Shown: positions 51,901-60,900 of the stretch, piece after piece
Layout of the letters: every line of letters starts with the position of its first letter
How positions within the stretch are numbered: the stretch's first letter is position 1
Program-made: the position numbers and the translations under genes
Notes under the pieces: model-generated
Databases searched by the model: none
Told to the model about the DNA's origin: nothing
Seen by the model: only the letters and a program-made list of their open reading frames with translations
NCBI GenBank assembly: GCA_946811185.2
Contig: OX328101.1
Location: 27,450,122 to 27,514,121 of the forward strand
Reading direction: 5' to 3'
Length of the DNA: 64,000 bases
Source: Hippopus hippopus
Lineage: Eukaryota; Mollusca; Bivalvia; Cardiida; Cardiidae

Positions 51901-54900
51901 CTCTCATTTTATGTCCTGTTTGAAACTCCTTGGTCAATGTGCATTTTTAATAAACTTTCATTTTCAATGAATTATCAAAAAATATTCTGTAGAACTTTAT
52001 ATGAGCCATGCTCTGGTAAAAAGAGTTTAAACACATCTCTGTGATGCATGATACCACATAAGTCATCACATAATTATGGAAAAAAGAATCCATTTTGTAT
52101 AACACAAGACGTGGTCTTAAGACATGCAGAAAATTGACCAGTGGCAAAATGTTTCGACTCGGATCAGCCTCTACGGACTTCGCAGGCTGATATGGATTGA
52201 TACTTTTTGCAGATGTATTATGCTCCCTTTTCACAGAGCATGGCTCATGTGTATTGGTTAAACTTTTACCAAACAATCCCAAGTGTGAATGACACTTTGG
52301 AGGAAGGCTTTTGAAAACATTGTAGGAAACGGAGAAAATGCTGGTAACCATTTGTCTTCTACAAATGCTGTCTACAAATTTGGAAAAATCTAAAACTTTG
52401 CCATGTGGTAAAGAGTTAAGTGTGTTATTACTTAACTCTTTAACAAACAATAAAATTTTAGACTTGTTGAAATTGAAAGCATTAGCAGACGACAAAATAA
52501 AAGTGACTGAAAAATTGAAAATTGTTTTGGGAAGGGTGGAAAACATTGTGGGAAAAAGGAGAAAATGCTGGTTTACCAGCATTTTCTCCTTTTCCCACAA
52601 TATTTTCAAAAGGCTTCTTTCTCAGGGTCATTAAAAGTCGTGATTGTGTGGTAAAGGGTTAAGGGCTTACATTTTGCAGATGTTATAGATAATATTATCA
52701 GAATATAGTTTTCTGTCTCCTGTCAAAATATTTTGGATAGTTAAACTGAGTTTTCATGGCCCTGAGAAAGAAAGCTTTTAAAAACAATGTAGGAAAAGGA
52801 GAAAATGCTTGTTACAAGCATTTTCTAATTTTCCCCACATTGTTTTCTACTCTTTCAAAGATGAGCCCCTTCATTTTTGCCTCATTTAATTTTTAGTTTG
52901 CAAAATGGCTTCGATTTGGAAAATTCAAATTTTCTTACATGGTTAAGAGGTAAACATGTACATTCTGCAGTAACAGAAACAAATGAGAAAATGAACTAAT
53001 AAATAATACAGTTGTGTACTCTTGAATACTGTATACCAATGTTTCTGTGTCTGTAACTGTTTTTGCCTTGTGGAAAAGTGTCAGTACCCTGTTCAACATG
53101 CAAAAACAAACAATAGGACAAAACAGGGAAATTTTGTTGCTGAAATAGATCAAATTATAAAATTGGGTGTGGATAGTCAAATCACTCGAAGGCAGGGCTT
53201 TGTGTACCAAGAGTGAATTCTTAACCAAATGATCATGTGTTTTGACTACCCTGAGAGGATAACTTTGAAAACATTCTTTGAAAAGGAGAAAATGCTGGTA
53301 ACCAGCATTTTCTCCTTTTCCCACAAGTTTTTTCCCCCTTGAAAGACAAATTCCATTATAGGAGTCAAAGAAGCCTGAAATTTTGCAGTCAGTGAAAGAC
53401 CTTATTATGACAAGATTCAGGTTCTTGTTTGCCTGATATTTACAAGCCTTTTACAATACATGACAGACTTATTTTCAGATCCTGACATATACATGTACAT
53501 CATATACACATTTTACATCATTTTCACAGGAAGAAGATGATGATGATGATGATGCTAATGATGCTGACTTCAAGATGGGAGACATTGCCAAATTGAGTTA
53601 TAATCAGAAGAAGTCCAAACATGGTAGCTACAGACCTGGGGGTCGGGCTGGAAAGTCTCACAGCTCTGCTAACCAGTATGTTGATATTTTATTCTTTACA
53701 ATAAAACGCTATGCTAATATGGTCCTGAGGAAGAAGGCCTTAGAAAACATTGTGGGAAATTGCTGATAACCAGCTTTTTATCGGTGTTACCCAATGTTTT
53801 ATACCTTTTCAGAGATCTTCTTTTGTATTAGTTTGTCATCTGTAAATGCAGATAATGATCCATTTTTTTTTTTTTTTTCTATATCTGTGTTAAAACCTAC
53901 ATTGTGGGTACTCATTAAAATTGTTTTTTTTAACAGTTTTAATGAGTATCCAAAATGGAATTTTGAATGAATGTTGCATCTTGTCCCAGGCATGTTTGTC
54001 TGCCTTAACCCATTTCCAAACAAACCTGAGTTTTCACAACCTTGAGATATAAAGGCTTTTGAAAATATTGTAGGAAGAATGGGATATGCTGGTCACCAGC
54101 ATTTTCACCTTTTCCAACAATGTTTTCTACTCTGTTAGAGGTAATTCCCGTTATTCTAGCTGCTTTCAATTTGTCTACTGTAAATGCTTTCAGTTTTGAA
54201 TGTTCTCAAATTTTGTCGCAAGGTAAAGAGTTAAGTAACTTATTATTGGTGCTCTGCTGTACTTGCAGACTTGCATAAAATGGAAAATGAAATGAAATAA
54301 TCGTTAACTCCATCATCATGTCTGATAAAGTTGTAAAATATTCTGAACTAGTGACTGTAGTTAAAATAGGGATTTTAGAGATCTTTAGTAACCATTTTAT
54401 GTTGCTTTTCAGGGAATTTGGACAGTGGGAAAAGCACACTAAGGGTGTTGGAATGAAACTTATGCAAAAGGTATGTATAAAATACAAGCATATAAGCCGC
54501 GCTCTGGCAAAAGGGGGCTTAATGCATCTCCGTGATGCATCATACCATGCAGGTTATCACATGATTTTGGAGTCATTAGATCCATTTTCTCTGACAAATT
54601 TCTGAATCCTAAGTTAGAATGGTCCTTGGACATACAGAAAATTGACCGATAGCGAAAAGTTTCGGCCCAGGTCAGCCTGCGCAGGCTGGCCTGGGTTGAT
54701 ACTTTTCGCAGATGCATTAAGCCCCCTTTTCACAGAGCGTGGCTCATATGTATTTGGGCCATGCTCTGTGAAAAGGGAGTTTTGTGAATAATTATGCAAA
54801 AAGTATCAAGCCAGGTCAGCCTGTGCTGTCCGCGTCAGCTGACGGGGGTCAAAACCTTTTGCTTTTAATCAATTTTCTGCATGTCAGAGGAGCATTCTAT

Positions 54901-57900
54901 GTCATGATTCAGTTGGTTGTTGGAGAAAATAGACTATATGAATCCATACTTAAGTTATGACTGACTTGGTATAATGTGTTGCAGAGATGCATTAAACCTT
55001 ATTTTGCCAGAACATGGCTTGTATAATATTTGCCAGAGCATGGCTTGTATAATATATATATTTTTTTTCTAATTATCTGGATACCAGATACAGTATTGTT
55101 CCGAGCAGGTGCTTGTCAGAGCGAAAGTTAAATGGTCAATCACCTCACATTTTGGGACAGCCAAAGTATTGGGACAAAAATGTGAAAGTGATTATTTTTC
55201 ATGGCCTAAAAACTTGGATCATACTTATAATTGCAAAGCAAGATAGGTATTGTTTTGTTCCAAAGAATTGGGACAGTGTTTATCTACTCCGAAAAAAAAA
55301 TCTTTCAATCAGTTTGATACCTTTTGTTTACAAGAGCATTTGCTTTGCCATTTTCATTTTTGCACATGTCAGTATACTTCCAAACCCTCCCAGTAGCATT
55401 GGGAGTATCTCGTATCAAGACAAACAAAACCCCGAACACCTGACAGACAAGTAAGAAACTCTGATTCAAAATAAAAGTGATATAAAGGTAAAAAGGGTGA
55501 GATACACTTGTACCCAAGGTATATAATGTATACATGTACATCTGAAGTTGACAAGGAGTTGACACCTATTTGTTTCATGGTCAGTCAGGTTCGTTTTTCA
55601 TGAATAGAAATCAAGATACTATATCCCTGATGTGATTGTAGTTTTATTGAAATCAGTGACATAGCAATATTCTAACCTTAGCAATATTTGACTAGTTAGT
55701 GGTCCGTGACAAACAGTATGACGGCTTGTCTTGTCTGACCATGAGTTTTGGGTCACCGAAAAAAATAATTATTTTTTATTGACCTAAGTATTTGGACATC
55801 TAAAAAAACAGGTATTTTTTACTGTCCCAAAACCAAGCACTAAATGGCAGTTGCTATAATTTCAGATATTTTTGGCTCAAAAAATGCCTAAAATTGAAAT
55901 TGTTTCCTTTTCTTTCTTTTTTGAAAATTTGCCCATTTCATTTACAAATTGTTGACCCTTTACCACATTATTCCTAGATTTAAACACCCTGAGTATGGAG
56001 GGTTATGCATTGTTGGTAAATGAGAACGGGTGTGTTAATAATGAAAATCATTGCTGTTTTAGACATTGTGAGCGATATCAATTTACATTTTAAAGGCTGT
56101 TCCTCCTGGAAATAATCACTGTTTTAGAAATTTAACTCTACCAAATGACAAAATTTTGGACTAGACCAAATTGTAAGCATTTGCAGACCACAAATTGAAT
56201 GCAGCTTAGATGATGTTTTCTGTCTTTGAAAGGGTAGAAAAACATTGTGGGAGAAAGAGAAAATGCTGGTTACCAGCATTTTCTCCTTTTCCCACAATGT
56301 TTTCAAAACTCTTTTCATAGAGGGTCGTTAAAACTCAGGATTGTGTGGTAAAGAGTTAGTGGTCAATGTGTTGTATTCTTCACACAGATTGTACGAATAT
56401 GAATAAAATACCAAAGAATGTCTGGGAATGCTATAAGGATAATAAGTCTGTATTATTGTATGAATATGAATAAAACATTATTAGAATGTCTGGGAATGCT
56501 ATAAGTATGAATAAGTCTAAACTTTTTGCAACTTGTGAAGCATTAATGGAAGAAAACAGCCAGAGGCATGGAAAGAAAATTGCACATAGTGCTGATAGAG
56601 AAGCGTCAGGGGTAGGTGAACTCACAGACATAGATATAAAATTGAAATCAGCTTAATGCACCAAACAAACAAAATGACTTTTCAGATTATTTACTTATTT
56701 ATTGTAGATGGGATTTGAAATCGGCAAAGGTCTCGGTAAAAATAAGCAAGGTATCACAACCCCAGTGGAAGCTACAAAGCGTAAAGGTGCAAAAGCTGGG
56801 ATTGCTTTCCATGGAACAGAGAGGACAGAAAGATCGTTGATTGACTTTCCTATGCAAGATCAAGATGAGGCGGAAGAAAAGGAGTTTAAAGAGCAATTGT
56901 CACAGTGGAAGAAAGAGCCAGAGGTTTGTATTCTCTCTGAGAGTTATATTTTGACCAGTTCTGTTGTGTTTTAACACTTTTTGAGCTTGAAAATATTACC
57001 TTGAAAATGTTTGAGGAAAAGAAGTAATTACTTTAAAAAAACCATGTTTACTTTGTCTAGAATGAGCTCCATATCGTCAGAAAAAGATGCAATCCTTTCC
57101 TAAATCCTTAAAAACAACCTTGAGTTTTAAGGACCATGAGAGAGAAGGCTTTGGAAAAATATTGTGAGAAAAAGGAGAAAATGCTGGTTACCAGCATGCT
57201 TCACTTTTTCTCAAATGTTTGTTATACTATAGAAGACGACTTCCATCTTTGAACTACATGTACATTTAATCTGCAAATGCTTTGAATTTGGACAAGCCTT
57301 CAATTTTTATACCCCTGCAAAACGAATGTTTTCGGAGGTATACTGGAATCCGCCTGTCTGTCTGTCCCTGTGTCCATCTGTGTACAAAATACTAGTAATT
57401 TTGTGTCCCAAACTCCTCCTACAGTTTTCCTTCAATTGTATTGAAACTTTGCACATATATTGATCATATATTGAAGGTTTGCAAGAAGCAATTTTCTAGT
57501 GTCAACTCCTCCTGGTTAAGGAATTATCTCCCCTTGAACTTGACACTTTTTTTTTTCTTAACATCCATCTGTCTATAAAATACTAGTAATTTTGTGTCGC
57601 AAACTCCTCCTACAGTTTTCCTTTAATTGTATTGAAACTTTGCACATATATTGATCATATATTGAAGGTTTGCAAGACGCAATTTTCAAGTGTCAACTCC
57701 TCCTGGTTGAGGAATTATCTCCCCTTGAACTTGACACATTTTTATACCCCAGCAAAACAAATGTTTTTGGGGGTATACTGGAATCAGCCTGTCTCTCCGT
57801 CCGTCCGTGTGTCCGTCTGTGTACAATGTACTAGTAATTTTGTGTCCAAACTCCTACTACAGTTTTCCTTCAATTGTATTGAAACTTTGCACATATATTG

Positions 57901-60900
57901 ATCATATATTGAAGTTGTGCAAGACGCAGTTTTCAATCATCTACTCCCTATGATTTAAGGGTAATCTCCCCTTGAACTTAGAAAATTTTTTTGTTCAATT
58001 GCCTGTTTCTGTCAAAGTGCTGGTGGGGGTATTAAGTCACATTCAGTGACAGCTCTAGTTTCATTTGGTAAAGAGTGTATTTATTGTTTCAGTCCTTTGT
58101 ACTAGGTAGTTGTATGTGCCTCAAAATAGCCTGTATGGAAATAATGAAAGAAAAAAAAAATAGGAAACACATCCACTGTGTATTTTATATGCCTTTTAAA
58201 CCCCAAACTTATTTACAGTGACCCTGTCTATCATAAAAATAGGAGCCTGAGTTTTTGTTACGCAGATGGAGAGCAGTGTTTGTGTACAGCTTTCTTTTGA
58301 CCTTTTGTTGATTGGTATCTTATCTAAATTTCATCTGATCTCTCCAGAGATAATGCATAGAAAACAGCAGTGTTTTGCTACCTTGCATTTGCAGTTATAA
58401 AGTCTTTAACAATTTTATTCAGAGACATTTTCATTGCAGAAAACACTAGGAATTAAACAATGTATTCAAATCATTGCAAGATACTGTGCATCATCCTTTC
58501 TTTTTGCTCTCAGGGGAAAAGGAAAAAGGTAAAATATGTATACAAAACAGCCCAGGAAGCCATAGAAGGTAGCAGTAACAAGAAGAAACCTACCAAAACT
58601 CAGATGTCCAATGTTAAGGTGATTGATATGACTGGAAAGGAAAAGAAAGTACTGACTGGTAATTACATGTTACATGTCTGTTGATACTGTGCACTTATGC
58701 TACCTCCTGCAAATATTGATATTTATTTGTGGCCTGCAACATGCCAAAAGGGGCATTAGGACATTGGCGTAAAGTGTCGTCCCAGATCAGCCTGCGCATT
58801 CCACGCAGACTGATCCAAAACAACACTTTCAGTTTTTATGTGATTTTCTGTTTTGCGCAAATCTAATGTAGTCGTAAAGTGCCCTCTTGGAATAGCCTGT
58901 GCGGACTGCAGGCTGATCTGAGACGACACTTTACGCAAATGTCAAAATGCTCCTTTTGCGCTTGTTGCAGGCCGTGTCATACTTATTCTATATTAGAATA
59001 AAAAGTTCGCAGCATATGCATATGTATACCTTTATGTGGCAAACTACTGATTCGGCTCTGCTGTCATTTTTTTTTGAAACTTTATATAAATTGTAACTCT
59101 TTAACAAATGACGTAGTTTGAGACTTATCCTGATTCAAATCATTGGCAATCAATAAATCAAATGTGGCTTCTTTGATTGAGTTTGTCTTTGACTGGGTTT
59201 AAAATATGGCGTGAAAAGGAGAAAATGCTGGTTACCAGCATTTTCTCCATTTCACACAATTTTTTCAAAAGCCTTTTACCTCGGGTCCATAAAACCTGGG
59301 ATTGTTTGGTTAAAGGTTAACCAGACACTGCAAACGGGCAAAATGCATTTTTCATGTCCCCTTGAAAAAAACTATCCTCTGGAACCTAGAAGTTTTTGTT
59401 CATGATATATAATAGGCTTGAACCTGTTTCTATCTATCAGAGCAGGGATATTTCATCAACTATTTTGTAAAAGATCTAGTTGCAACTAGATCATAAGTGC
59501 ACTGCTGAATAACTGAAGTGATTATTTTCAGCTGATACAGTGGGTATAAAAAGGCCAATTACTACTTTTGACAAGATCAAGCAAGAACAACTCAATTTGT
59601 CCTTCGTTTTTGAACTCTTTACCAAACAAGGCCTTGAGGATAAAAACTTTTTAAATTGTTGTGGAAAAAGAAGAAAATCATTGTAATCAGTATTTTCTTT
59701 ATTTTCTGCAATGTTATCCACCCTTTCAAAGACTATTCCCATTATTTGAGCAGGATACGGTGTTTGCAGATGCTTTCGATACGGATAAATCTGAAACATT
59801 TGTCATCTGGTAAAGAGATAAGGGTTAAAACACCATTAACCAATTAATGTACAGGCTGTTTTAAACCTACATTGTATCAAAATATGATACAATTTACGCA
59901 AAGGAAAACAATTTTAGAGAAAGGAAGGATTGTATGTTGTAACCGTAGGGAGAATAGTGTGTAAAAAGCAATATGCTTACAAGCAACTGCTCCTCCTTGC
60001 AAAATGTTTTAACCGAAAGTTGTCAGCTATGAAGTACAAATCCAAAAGTAATGTCTCAGCCTTAGTCAAGCATTTTTTCCCACTTTGTTATCACACAACC
60101 TCAATAAAGCATTTTTTTCCACTATAGGTTATCATACAATATCCCAAAGGCATGATAAGCCAGATGAAGAGGCTGACATTGTAGAACCAACAACCCAAGA
60201 TCAGACAGCTTTTAAAATGCCAGAGTTGATGCACAATCTGAATTTACTGGTCGACATGGCTGAGGAAGACATCATACAGAATGATAGGAAGTAAGTCATT
60301 AACCCCTTCAGCGCAATAATTACGGTGGAAAACAGGTGCCATTGTGGACAGCATAGATCCAAGATCAGACTGCACAGAACATGCAGTCTGATCTTGGATC
60401 TGTACAGTCCATTTATTTCAGTCCAGCTTATAAGCAGTGGATTGTATTTTGCTACTGGAAGAGATTATGTGTATATTATTTGGGCTAAAAGATTTAAACA
60501 ATTTATAATTCCAAACAACAGGGAAGTAAGTTAAGTCTTTACCACACAATCCTGAGTTTTAATGACCATGAGGAAGAAGGCTTTTGAAAACAAGGCAGAA
60601 AAATTGCCGGTAACGAGCATTTTCTCCGTTTCCCACAATGTCTTCTACCCTTGCAATAGAAAATTTCAAAATTTGAGTCACCTTTAATTTGTTGTCTACA
60701 AATGCTTTCAATTTGGACAAGTGTAAATTTTTTTTATGTGTTGTGAAGATTAAAGCAAAACGTTAACTTTTACCAAGCTTATCCCTGGTTTTATGACCCT
60801 GAAGAAGATGGCTTTTCAAAATATGGAAACAAAAAAATAGTGGTAACTAAGGATGAGTTGGAAACATTGTCCACTGGGAAAATTGTTACTTGTAGTATGT

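Noticed and set aside
51947..52609. 220-codon minus-strand ORF
   Set aside because: It is made of two HpA copies and one HpC copy in a TFIP11 intron. It lacks any domain and similar peptides appear wherever the MITE occurs.
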